Made by a program: the position numbers and the translations under genes. The notes below the pieces were generated by a model. That model worked only from the letters and a program-made list of their open reading frames with translations, searched no databases and had not been told where the DNA came from. This document shows, one piece after another, positions 8,216-15,603 of a DNA stretch of 20,176 bases. The first letter of the stretch is position 1; each line of letters begins with the position of its first letter. Location of the stretch: positions 1-20,176 of the forward strand of contig JAJRVM010000171.1 of NCBI GenBank assembly GCA_024277285.1, given 5' to 3'. The stretch is from Planctomycetota bacterium. GTDB lineage: Bacteria; Planctomycetota; Planctomycetia; Pirellulales; Pirellulaceae.

Positions 8216-9988
8216 CTACGAGATACCCAACAGTGTTTGCGGGTTGAGGCGATTGACGTGATAGCCGACCAGCTCCCGTTCACTGGCACTGTTGAGTGGG
8301 AAGTGCCAGCTGCAACGCAGGCATTGGCCAACGACTTCGGTGGTCGTATCCGACCAGTTGCACTCCAGGCAATGGCAGGGGCCGCTGAGTCGTTCAAAGT
8401 CGTTGCCGTCAATGGCGCCTTCGACGCCACATTTCGGGCAGATGACGGCACCATTGGACTCGAACTCGTTGATCCTCCCCAGGTACGAACAGTCGTAATG
8501 GTGGATCAATTGGTGGCTGGCGACATGGATTGACCCGCATGAGCGGCAACCGCTACGGAATGTGGGCATACCACCGCACTGCGGGCAGACGTAGATGCGG
8601 TCGCTCAGGACCGGACGAAAAACTCCCAAAGCGGCCCATTCCATGAGCGTTTCGGCAGGCAATCGCGGCGCGAATTCCTGCGTTTCCGGCTGAAACACAG
8701 GAGTCAAATTCTCGGTGCAAATTAAGTCTCGTTCGCCCGTAACGAATTGGGCGCCGACATGTAATCGACCATCTCGTAACGCCCAATTGCGGACTTTGAC
8801 GGTGGCGAAATAGAGCACTCCGTCGTCGCCCTCGACGCCGGCCAGGAGGAGTTCACTCGGGAGTTCGTTCAACTGTCCGATATCAAAGCCGATTCCCGAT
8901 TCGCTTACATCGACCGTGAAACCTTCGGCGCGAACCGATTGATCTGGCGTGAGGTCGGCATGAATGGGAATAGCAATCGCCGACCTGGTGACATAGTATC
9001 GCGGGCTGCGTTGCTGGTAGGGGGATTTGCGTTTCTGCAGGAGGGGGTTTTTTGGTTCGGTGTCGGGCTCGTCGTCGTCGGCCGCCCCATGGTTGGTGCC
9101 GTTGAGCCGTTGCCGTCGTGCCAGCCCTTGCCGCAAGCACCGTGCCACGGTCTCGTGCGGCGGGCTTGCGGATGCGACAAAATCGTCCGCGCCGTGCCGG
9201 ATCAACTGCAGACTCATTTCTGTTTCGAGATCGGGCACGGTGAGCACAATGACGGCGTTTTCTCGATGCGCCTTGACCGTGGCGATTGCCTCCAGCACGG
9301 ATGCATCGAGATCGTGCAAGTACATGACAACTGCGTCCACGGAAACCGCTGTGACATATTCGGCCAACTCGTCAGGGCCATCCACATGCGTGATTTCAAC
9401 CGGGACACCAAGTGACTCGGTCCATGTTAACTCGCTTGCCGCACTCGATTCCTTTCCGGGAGAGACCACGCACGCCAAACGCAAGCTGGTCTGTTCGGAC
9501 GGATCGTCGGTGCATTGCAGCGAGTCTTCGAACGTGGAAGGCTCGAAATCTACCCCTCCTGCGCCGCTCATGACCGGAGCCGCCTGGTGGAATTCGCTGG
9601 CCAGCAGTGACGTGATGCGGTGCCGTTCGATGGCACAGCGGATTCGATCACGCAGAGTGTTGGCGTCACACTCGTCGCGCAAGCAAACTTCCTCGGCGCC
9701 GGCGCGGATGATTCGCACCGCTTCGTCCGGGTCGTCAATGGCAGTGACCGCGATTACCGGGAGATTCGTTGTGCGCCGCGCTACGCGTCTGCAGAGCTTC
9801 AACGCGTTTTTCGCGTCGCGTCGCAGGTCCAGAACGACCGCGTCAAAAATCGCACCGCCGCACCGATCGGCGGGCTGTTCGTAGGCGCTGATGCTGGTGC
9901 ATTCACACTGGACCTGCTCGTCGTCGGACAAAGCGGCGGCCAGTCGCTCGGCAAACGCACTTTGGTTTTCCAGCAGTAGCAGTCGCAT
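8216..9988 (-). CDS. Response-regulator-like protein: REC, degenerate REC, PilZ-like, TackOD1-type zinc domain
   Basis: This 590-residue protein has four parts. Residues 1-125 form a receiver fold with phospho-acceptor candidate D54 (VVLDLRR) and T82, but the conserved Lys is replaced by Arg (R104). Residues ~190-292 look like a second receiver in which the acceptor position is Tyr (VMYLHD, Y223) and the Lys is Ser, so it should not be phosphorylated. Residues ~328-418 resemble a PilZ domain with DxSxxG at 360-365; the preceding arginines are spaced RxxxxR, not RxxxR, so c-di-GMP binding is doubtful. Residues ~465-575 carry repeated zinc knuckles (C468/C471, C481/C484, C517/C520, C540/C543, C556/C559) and the segment LIHHYDCSYLG. 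These match the TackOD1 output domain as I remember it. The frame runs upstream to 10168, but ATG 9988 starts exactly at the first receiver strand. No adjacent kinase was seen. Confidence 0.85.
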   Translation of the reverse strand: MRLLLLENQSAFAERLAAALSDDEQVQCECTSISAYEQPADRCGGAIFDAVVLDLRRDAKNALKLCRRVARRTTNLPVIAVTAIDDPDEAVRIIRAGAEEVCLRDECDANTLRDRIRCAIERHRITSLLASEFHQAAPVMSGAGGVDFEPSTFEDSLQCTDDPSEQTSLRLACVVSPGKESSAASELTWTESLGVPVEITHVDGPDELAEYVTAVSVDAVVMYLHDLDASVLEAIATVKAHRENAVIVLTVPDLETEMSLQLIRHGADDFVASASPPHETVARCLRQGLARRQRLNGTNHGAADDDEPDTEPKNPLLQKRKSPYQQRSPRYYVTRSAIAIPIHADLTPDQSVRAEGFTVDVSESGIGFDIGQLNELPSELLLAGVEGDDGVLYFATVKVRNWALRDGRLHVGAQFVTGERDLICTENLTPVFQPETQEFAPRLPAETLMEWAALGVFRPVLSDRIYVCPQCGGMPTFRSGCRSCGSIHVASHQLIHHYDCSYLGRINEFESNGAVICPKCGVEGAIDGNDFERLSGPCHCLECNWSDTTTEVVGQCLRCSWHFPLNSASERELVGYHVNRLNPQTLLGIS

Positions 9989-10533
9989 TTTTGAACCTAT
10001 CACGCAGCAGGGCTTCGCACCGATGTAACAAGCGGGCGCCCAAACGGGAAACGCATTGGATCCTCTTGCCTCGACCGCAGGCCATTTGCAAGCATGCTCG
10101 CAGCGAGTTGAGGTCGCGGACAGGGGCTCGGATTGCCCAAGTCCACCTATCAAAAATAGCTTACGCACATCGCACGAGGGCCATGTTCGACCCCCCCACG
10201 GGCGACTTTATTGAGCCGTTCCAGAACGTTTGGGGATTCGCGGTAGGCCTTAACAGGGTGGAGTTGTCGTAAGACGTGCTACAGCCGGTACAAGCTGCAT
10301 GGCAGCAACGCAATCCACCGAGCGTGATGCCAGCCTCCTTTCTGCTTGCTGGATGCCTGATCTCGCCTGCCAGTTGCTTGCCTGCGGGGCCACATCAACC
10401 ACGCGTTCGCGGAGCAAGAACGGACTAAGCAGAACCATCACGGATCAGCAAGTGTTTAGCAGCCCACAGGACGCGACGGGAGCAACAGCTTGGCGTTGTG
10501 TTGCTTGGTGACGACTGGTAGTTGGCGCCTTTT
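9989..10533. other. Non-coding stretch between the regulator and the fusion gene
   Basis: No supported gene in either direction. The upstream extension of the regulator frame to 10168 reads as low-quality sequence (many Cys and His, no domain) and is taken as 5' non-coding. It should contain the regulator's promoter; none could be placed confidently. Confidence 0.45.
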
Positions 10534-10580
10534 CACCGCACGGAGTGCGGTGGCACACTGCGTCTCTTCACCGCACGGAG
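10534..10580 (-). repeat. Hairpin repeat copy E plus half copy F, abutting a stop codon
   Basis: The palindrome CACCGCACGGAGTGCGGTG lies at 10534-10552, an 8-bp stem with GGA loop, i.e. the repeat in reverse orientation. A second copy starts 35 bp further at 10569 (CACCGCACGGAG) but is cut after the loop. The TAG stop codon of the radical-SAM fusion gene (10581-10583) follows at once. The linker between them contains the reverse complement of GACGCAGTGTG, the flank shared with the copies at 5201 and 15512. Confidence 0.85.
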
Positions 10581-13500
10581 CTAGGCGAATAACATACCGG
10601 CGTAGCCGACGACGCGGTCGGCGCTGCCACCGGCGTCGGCGCTGGTGCCGTAGGCGACTTGCGTGCAGGTGCTCAGTGTACCGAGATTGTGAAGTGTACG
10701 CAGTACAATCACTGCGGGCAGCAGTCCGCACATGCTGATGTCGTGTTTGCGAACGGTTTCAAACAGCAAGTCAGGATTGCATTGCAATAACGCGTCCAAT
10801 GCAATCTGGTCGATGCGGCGATTCTCGGCATCGGGTGCATAGTGGTTCAGGTCGGTTGAGATGACCAGCAACGGTGGTTCGGAGTCGTCACGGAGTACAT
10901 CGGCCAGATGGTCGGCGAATCGAGTGCAGGCCTGCAGGTCTCCTTCGCCGATGGTGATTCCGACCACTTGCGATGTGGGAGCAAGACGCGCTAATAGCGG
11001 CAGTTGCACTTCGATGGCATGCTCGTCGCGATGCGCGGCGGCGTCCAGGTTCAAGTAGGGTATCGTGTTTGCCAGACGCCGTGCCAAGTCAGGGGCGGAG
11101 TCGATCGTTGTGCCGGGTAACGACCAAGTCGAGTGAGGTGCGACGGCCCATGGTGTTCCAGCGCGTGTGTGTTTCGGAGCGAGGATAAGCACGCGTTCGG
11201 GGATCGTCACATGCTGGTAGGTGGCGGCGGCAATTCGGCCTGAGAATCGGAGCCCCGCGTGCGGTACCATGATGGCCGGATATGGCTTACGATCCGAGCA
11301 GCTTGTCCCTTCAATCAGCTGTTCGACCAACGATTCCAACGCTTGCTTTTCGCTTGGATAGAACGTGCCCGCCACGGCTGGCTCACGCACCGCTGGGCCG
11401 GCCACGGGGTTAGGTACCATGTTGACTTGAAACTCCGACTGTTGGGTGTCTACCGCAAGGCTGAACAGGCTCGCCGTGCGGGCATCCAAGACCTGAGCTC
11501 CGGTGGCAGCCGAGGTCAAGAGTCGCTCGGGTGGCTCGTCAGGAGCGTAGCTCCAGGCGAAGCGTCCATGTTGCGCCGCGACCAGCACGCGATGTCGCGG
11601 TGTAAGACCTCGTAAATCGGGATCGGCTACCGTACCATGCGTTGCGGAATCGTGCAATACGGTGACATGGGCCGATAACGAAGATAATTCGGCGGCGTTG
11701 GGCCGCACGCTACGCAGCCATGACACGGCGACCTCGCACAGTTGAAATAACGTCGACTGTAATGGCAGGCCGGGACGTAGCGACATGCGGGCGAACTGGG
11801 CGCGAGCGCCGTGCGGTGGAACTTCCAACGCCAGCAGCACACCCTGTGCGGTCGCGTCCTGGCACGACGGGACGTAATAGTTTGGAGTAGCACCTTCGAG
11901 CAGCGCCAAGACGTTGGTTCGGCAATGCTGATCCAACGCCTCAAGTTCTTCAGACGTCAACAGCGCCGGTACTGTCGCTGGCAAGTGTGCGAGCAATCGT
12001 TCGGCGAACGTTCCCTCGATAACCAGCGTCTCGAATGTCTGCAACTTCGCATCGTCTTCCCGCCACGCGTGAAGTGGCAGCCCCGCTTTGCGGCAGATTT
12101 GACGCAAGAACGTAGGGCGGTCCCAATGGTTTTCAACTGCCACGTTGGGCAACAGCAGCCCTCCCGATTGACCTTGTTGGATAGTCAGGCCGTGTTGCCC
12201 AAGCTCGATCTCGTTGCTCCGGTCGGCACCGGTGGCGGCAATGACGCGGAAATTGTGCAGGAGCGACACATCGACGTCCAGGTGCGGTAGTTCGGTCATC
12301 GAGATGGGTGGAAGCCGTTGGTCGTCGGTGGCGGTGCGCACTGCTGCTCCACGCACCGCATCGATTAGTGACATAGGGTGTCCCAGCGAACCGCAACAGG
12401 CACGCAAGTGGTCGCGCCGCTTGAGTGTCACAAAAGCACCCATGACCGAAGTGTCAGCAGCACCACCAAGTGTCGGATCCGCAAGGACGGCGGGCCGGTC
12501 TTCGATACCCGCAACGACAAACTCGCATGTCGCTTGAAACACCAGGTCCTGTTGACGTTGGGTCAAATGTTCGGTCGGGTTGGCTGACATTGGCGTTGCT
12601 CCGTTTGAGAGTTGCGGCGCGGCGGCAGAGTCGTCTTGCGGTGCAGCACCGGTTCTTGACGCGGGGCGCGAAGCGCTGCCGGTCGCTTTGGGCGCGTCGC
12701 GTGTACCAGGGTCGTGGCGTTGTTCTGCAAAGTCAGCGATCCGGATCGGTTGCCGGCGCCGGCCCCAGGTGCCCGGCTGATCGAGAAATCGTCCCGCGAT
12801 CACCTTGTCGCAGCGATGACAACGGTTTTCCTTCAGGTGGTAGGCGCCGAGCTCGTGCCAGTTGCGTTCGATCAACAGAGCGTCGCAGTAGGGGCAGTAA
12901 GTGCTGTCGTGAACGGGATCGTGCACGTTGCCGACATAGACATACTTGAGCCCCTGCGATTTGGCTTGATCGTACGCCTGGAGCAGTGTTTCTCGTGGCG
13001 TCGCCGGGCGATCGCGCATGCGAAAGTCCGGGTGGAAAGCTGTGAAATGGAGCGGCACGTCGTCGCCCAAGTTTTCGGCGATCCAAGCGCACATCCGCCG
13101 CACTTCATCGCGCGAATCGTTTTCGCGTGGTATCATCAGGTTCGTAATCTCGAACCAGACGTTGGTTTCCTGTTTGAGCCAGACGAGTGTGTCGAGCACG
13201 GGTTGCAGCTGAGAATAGGTCAGTTGTCGATAGAATGCGTCGCCGAACGCTTTCAGGTCGACATTTGCCGCGTCCATCTCGGAGAAAAAGTACGCGCGTG
13301 CTTCCGGTGCGATGTAGCCTGCCGTGACGGCCACGGTGCGCACATCGCGGTCGTGGCAGGCTCGTGCCGTGTCGACCGCATACTCGGCCCATATGACCGG
13401 GTCGTTGTAGGTGAACGCAACACTGTGGCAACCGAGTTGGGCGGCGGCCGCGGCGATCGTCTCGGGATCGGCCACTTCGCTTGCCAACGCGACTTCCCGG

Positions 13501-13841
13501 GACTTCGAAATGTCCCAGTTCTGGCAGAATTTGCAGCCCAAGTTACAGCCTGCCGTGCCAAACGACAGCACGGCGGTGCCGGGTAAGAAGTGGTTTAGTG
13601 GCTTTTTCTCGATCGGATCGACACAGAACCCGGTGCTGCGGCCGTAGGTCGACAGCACCATCTGCCCCTCGACATTTTCGCGTACGAAACAGAATCCACG
13701 ATCACCCGGCTTCAAGGAGCAGGCACGTGGGCAAAGGTCGCAGACGATACGCGAGTCCCCGTCAGTGGCATGCCACCAGCCACCTGCAATCGAACCATCT
13801 GCGCGACTTGATTGCGGCGGTGCCTTAATGATTCGCGTCAT
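10581..13841 (-). CDS. Four-part AmmeMemoRadiSam fusion: radical SAM + AMMECR1 + AMMECR1-like + Memo
   Basis: This 1086-residue protein joins components usually encoded separately. Residues 1-365 are the radical SAM enzyme: a CxxCxxxC box at C34/C37/C41, the 4Fe-4S motif C99-x3-C103-x2-C106, and a terminal zinc ribbon (C316/C319, C341/C344). A Pro/Ala-rich linker spans ~370-420. Residues ~425-610 are AMMECR1, with RACCGSLGHP (480-489) and GLLLPNVAVENHWDR (561-575). Residues ~611-805 look like a decayed AMMECR1 copy. Residues ~815-1086 are Memo, with PHAG (H861), H891, HRDEHAIEVQLP (937-948), STDLNHY (995-1001) and MCG (C1038); the Memo metal ligands (two His and a Cys) appear retained. ATG 13841 has GAGGG about nine bases upstream. 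Cytoplasmic; the chemical role of the system is not established. It is not clearly in an operon. Confidence 0.93.
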   Translation of the reverse strand: MTRIIKAPPQSSRADGSIAGGWWHATDGDSRIVCDLCPRACSLKPGDRGFCFVRENVEGQMVLSTYGRSTGFCVDPIEKKPLNHFLPGTAVLSFGTAGCNLGCKFCQNWDISKSREVALASEVADPETIAAAAAQLGCHSVAFTYNDPVIWAEYAVDTARACHDRDVRTVAVTAGYIAPEARAYFFSEMDAANVDLKAFGDAFYRQLTYSQLQPVLDTLVWLKQETNVWFEITNLMIPRENDSRDEVRRMCAWIAENLGDDVPLHFTAFHPDFRMRDRPATPRETLLQAYDQAKSQGLKYVYVGNVHDPVHDSTYCPYCDALLIERNWHELGAYHLKENRCHRCDKVIAGRFLDQPGTWGRRRQPIRIADFAEQRHDPGTRDAPKATGSASRPASRTGAAPQDDSAAAPQLSNGATPMSANPTEHLTQRQQDLVFQATCEFVVAGIEDRPAVLADPTLGGAADTSVMGAFVTLKRRDHLRACCGSLGHPMSLIDAVRGAAVRTATDDQRLPPISMTELPHLDVDVSLLHNFRVIAATGADRSNEIELGQHGLTIQQGQSGGLLLPNVAVENHWDRPTFLRQICRKAGLPLHAWREDDAKLQTFETLVIEGTFAERLLAHLPATVPALLTSEELEALDQHCRTNVLALLEGATPNYYVPSCQDATAQGVLLALEVPPHGARAQFARMSLRPGLPLQSTLFQLCEVAVSWLRSVRPNAAELSSLSAHVTVLHDSATHGTVADPDLRGLTPRHRVLVAAQHGRFAWSYAPDEPPERLLTSAATGAQVLDARTASLFSLAVDTQQSEFQVNMVPNPVAGPAVREPAVAGTFYPSEKQALESLVEQLIEGTSCSDRKPYPAIMVPHAGLRFSGRIAAATYQHVTIPERVLILAPKHTRAGTPWAVAPHSTWSLPGTTIDSAPDLARRLANTIPYLNLDAAAHRDEHAIEVQLPLLARLAPTSQVVGITIGEGDLQACTRFADHLADVLRDDSEPPLLVISTDLNHYAPDAENRRIDQIALDALLQCNPDLLFETVRKHDISMCGLLPAVIVLRTLHNLGTLSTCTQVAYGTSADAGGSADRVVGYAGMLFA

Positions 13842-14207
13842 GGTGTATCACCCTCATTCGCCGAAAAGGTGTCAGGAACCTTTTCGGGGTTCAACGGGTA
13901 AGTGTTTACGCACCAGCACGCGTGAACCGCTAACGCACGCTGATGAACACTGGGTTTTGTCTTAAAACGTCTCGTTCTGCTATGGTCGGCACATTCCAGG
14001 CTCTTACCACGGAAGAAAACGGTTAGATATCGTGGCTCCATCGAGGTTTAAAACGAAGCCTAATAGAAACCAGCAGGATAGTATAGTCGATTGGATATTG
14101 ACCGTTAGCTCAATAAACCCATGAGATATTGTGCAAAGAACGAGCAGGCGAGTTACCGCTTCCCCTCATTGAGTCCGTGGCGGACCGGCCGTCGGATCGC
14201 TTCGGTC
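13842..14207. other. Non-coding stretch upstream of the fusion gene
   Basis: More A+T-rich than its surroundings, with no supported gene. It holds the inverted repeat at 13861-13887 and, on the minus strand near 14085, a TATACT hexamer that could be a -10 element. I see no matching -35 at proper spacing, so the promoter is only suggested. Confidence 0.45.
13861..13887. repeat. Inverted repeat with 10-bp perfect stem (GTCAGGA loop)
   Basis: CCGAAAAGGT and ACCTTTTCGG are exact reverse complements separated by seven bases. The hairpin lies 20 bases upstream of the fusion gene's ATG, within its likely 5' leader. The core AAAAGGTGTCAGGAACCTTTT-like palindrome is one I recall as widely dispersed in planctomycete genomes; this window has a single copy. 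It has no trailing T-run, so it is not an obvious intrinsic terminator. Confidence 0.7.
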
Positions 14208-14678
14208 TCAGCTGTGGTCGCCATCTTCGCCGGTCGCATCCGTGGCGGCAACGTTTTCGTCCGCTTGGGCCCATTCACGAAGCCAGATCAAGTCTTCGTT
14301 CAGTTCGGCGAGCGTGCCTTGCAGGCCACAGAATCCGGACCGAGTCTTGCGGAAGGCGAGGCCAAGGAGCAGCGTGCCCAACGCGAGCAACACGGTGCCG
14401 AACAGTAGGGTCCAGGCCGTAACGCTCAGCGACGTGACGCTGCCCATTTGCCGCGCAGCTGCCTGCAGCAACAGAGGCAGTCCGGTCATTGCCATCACCA
14501 CGCCGATCCCGCCGCCGATGACGTTGCGGCGCAGCAGTTGATAGTCATGCGTGAACTCGAGCGTTGCGAGCTTGCGACGCAACTCCAGCATTCGACTTAG
14601 TTCGGTGGCCAGTGGTTGGACGCGTTGTTTCCAGGATGAATCCGAATCGTCGGCGGCCGGGATGGGACGGTCAGTCAT
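14208..14678 (-). CDS. YqjE/holin-X-like membrane protein
   Basis: This 156-residue protein has an amphipathic N-terminal helix (about 15-50, charged) and two hydrophobic segments at about 53-73 and 86-109. A charged C-terminal tail follows, ending in acidic residues. The pattern (charged helix, two transmembrane helices, soluble tail) fits the phage-holin superfamily III / YqjE group, which in proteobacteria is encoded with YqjD-type proteins. The name comes from membrane stress-associated operons and does not imply a phage. ATG 14678 is preceded by GGAGGT five bases upstream. The start overlaps the stop of the upstream gene by eight bases, showing translational coupling. Function unknown. 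Confidence 0.65.
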   Translation of the reverse strand: MTDRPIPAADDSDSSWKQRVQPLATELSRMLELRRKLATLEFTHDYQLLRRNVIGGGIGVVMAMTGLPLLLQAAARQMGSVTSLSVTAWTLLFGTVLLALGTLLLGLAFRKTRSGFCGLQGTLAELNEDLIWLREWAQADENVAATDATGEDGDHS

Positions 14679-15036
14679 CGGTCACCTCCGATGGGTGAGA
14701 TCGTGCTGCACGGCGATATTGCCAGGCTGCCACGCGGACGTGGCGCACGAGTCGATCGAGCCAGTTGGAGACCGCATGCCCAAGTTGCTGATTACGCCAC
14801 TGCATGAAGGACTCGGTGCCGAATCCCCAACGAGACAATGCCCAACCGACCAACGCCATTGTGGCGGTCACGGCAATCGGACGAGCGTGGCTGGAATCAC
14901 TACTGCGGAGGCGATTCAGTGGTAGCCAGCGCGGCGTGTTGGACACCAACTGCCGCGTCTTGCGGTCCAACCGGCGCCGAGAACGTGCGAGTTGCGCGCG
15001 AATCAGCTGGCGTTGCGTGTCCAGAGTGTTTGGCAT
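14671..15036 (-). CDS. Small single-pass membrane protein of the YqjD/YqjE-like cluster
   Basis: This 121-residue protein has a very basic N-terminal helix (QRQLIRAQLARSRRRLDRKTR, about residues 8-28). One hydrophobic segment at about 53-70 (PIAVTATMALVGWALSRW) and an amphipathic, basic C-terminal part follow. It has no recognised domain. By position it takes the place of DUF3618- or YqjK-type proteins in comparable clusters, but I see no sequence signature that proves it. It overlaps the holin-X-like gene by eight bases and lies 44 bp downstream of the YqjD-like gene. The start ATG 15036 has no good ribosome binding site. Confidence 0.6.
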   Translation of the reverse strand: MPNTLDTQRQLIRAQLARSRRRLDRKTRQLVSNTPRWLPLNRLRSSDSSHARPIAVTATMALVGWALSRWGFGTESFMQWRNQQLGHAVSNWLDRLVRHVRVAAWQYRRAARSHPSEVTDD

Positions 15037-15080
15037 GTCAGGTTTAGGCAGAGTTGGAGGGGGGGTGCGCTACGTCATCG

Positions 15081-15353
15081 TCAACGGATTTTGGAGCGGC
15101 CAAGCAGGAAGCCGACAAGCCCGGCCGCAAACACGCCCGCCGCAGGGTGTCGCCGCACGAACTCGAGCGAACCGTCGATGATGTCGCCGACCGTCAACGT
15201 GCGCGCTTTCGCGGCTCGCCCGGTCGCCGTTTCACGCGTCTGTTGGTAAGCCGTTTGGGCACGCTGCAATGCATCGTGCGCTTGTTCGACAGCAGCGGCT
15301 GCGGCGGCAACCGGGTCGTTTGTCTTTTCCTTACGCGTGCGTTTTTTGGTCAC
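15081..15353 (-). CDS. YqjD/ElaB (DUF883)-like tail-anchored protein
   Basis: This 90-residue protein has a Lys/Arg-rich start, an Ala/Gln-rich helix likely to form a coiled coil (residues 14-50) and a C-terminal segment RRHPAAGVFAAGLVGFLLGRS (67-87). A helix followed by a His-Pro turn and a Gly-zipper membrane anchor ending in Gly-Arg is the hallmark of the DUF883/YqjD/ElaB family. In Escherichia coli these proteins bind ribosomes at the inner membrane in stationary phase. The same role here is only a possibility. The start is GTG 15353, the first start codon after an in-frame stop; its GAGAGG lies directly against the GTG, an unusual spacing. First gene of the probable three-gene operon. 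Confidence 0.7.
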   Translation of the reverse strand: MTKKRTRKEKTNDPVAAAAAAVEQAHDALQRAQTAYQQTRETATGRAAKARTLTVGDIIDGSLEFVRRHPAAGVFAAGLVGFLLGRSKIR

Positions 15354-15511
15354 CCTCTCTCGCTCCCAACAGGCCCGCTACGATCCAATGGTTGTCACTG
15401 GTAGAGCGTAGCTTACGGTCAATCGACGCGTGCCGATCGCAGCACGTCGACGCGCGCTGTGATACGCACGCCGTACAATCTGGCCGAATAACCCATACGA
15501 TCGTTCCAGCT

Positions 15512-15545
15512 GACGCAGTGTGGCACCGCACTCCGTGCGGTGAAG
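15512..15545 (+). repeat. Hairpin repeat copy D with full flanks (C/G variant 2)
   Basis: GACGCAGTGTGG is followed by CACCGCAC-TCC-GTGCGGTG (15524-15542) and GAA. The flanks match the copy at 5201-5233. Relative to that copy the stem has C in place of G on the left arm and G in place of C on the right, keeping the pair. It lies between the VIT/VWA gene's 3' end and the YqjD-like gene. Confidence 0.88.
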
Positions 15546-15603
15546 CGCCGCGTGTACGCATGCAGCGGCACACGGGAGACGCACCAGAAGTCCAACCCAC
15601 CTT

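Noticed and set aside
9989..10168. Sixty-codon N-terminal extension of the receiver regulator
   Set aside because: Composition is unlike the rest, it has no domain, and the receiver fold begins exactly at the ATG at 9988.
13861..13887. Intrinsic terminator of the membrane trio
   Set aside because: The stem lies over 300 bases past the last stop codon and has no T-run on either side.
14208..14678. Prophage origin suggested by the holin-like protein
   Set aside because: No other phage gene is nearby; this family is mostly chromosomal and travels with YqjD-like genes.
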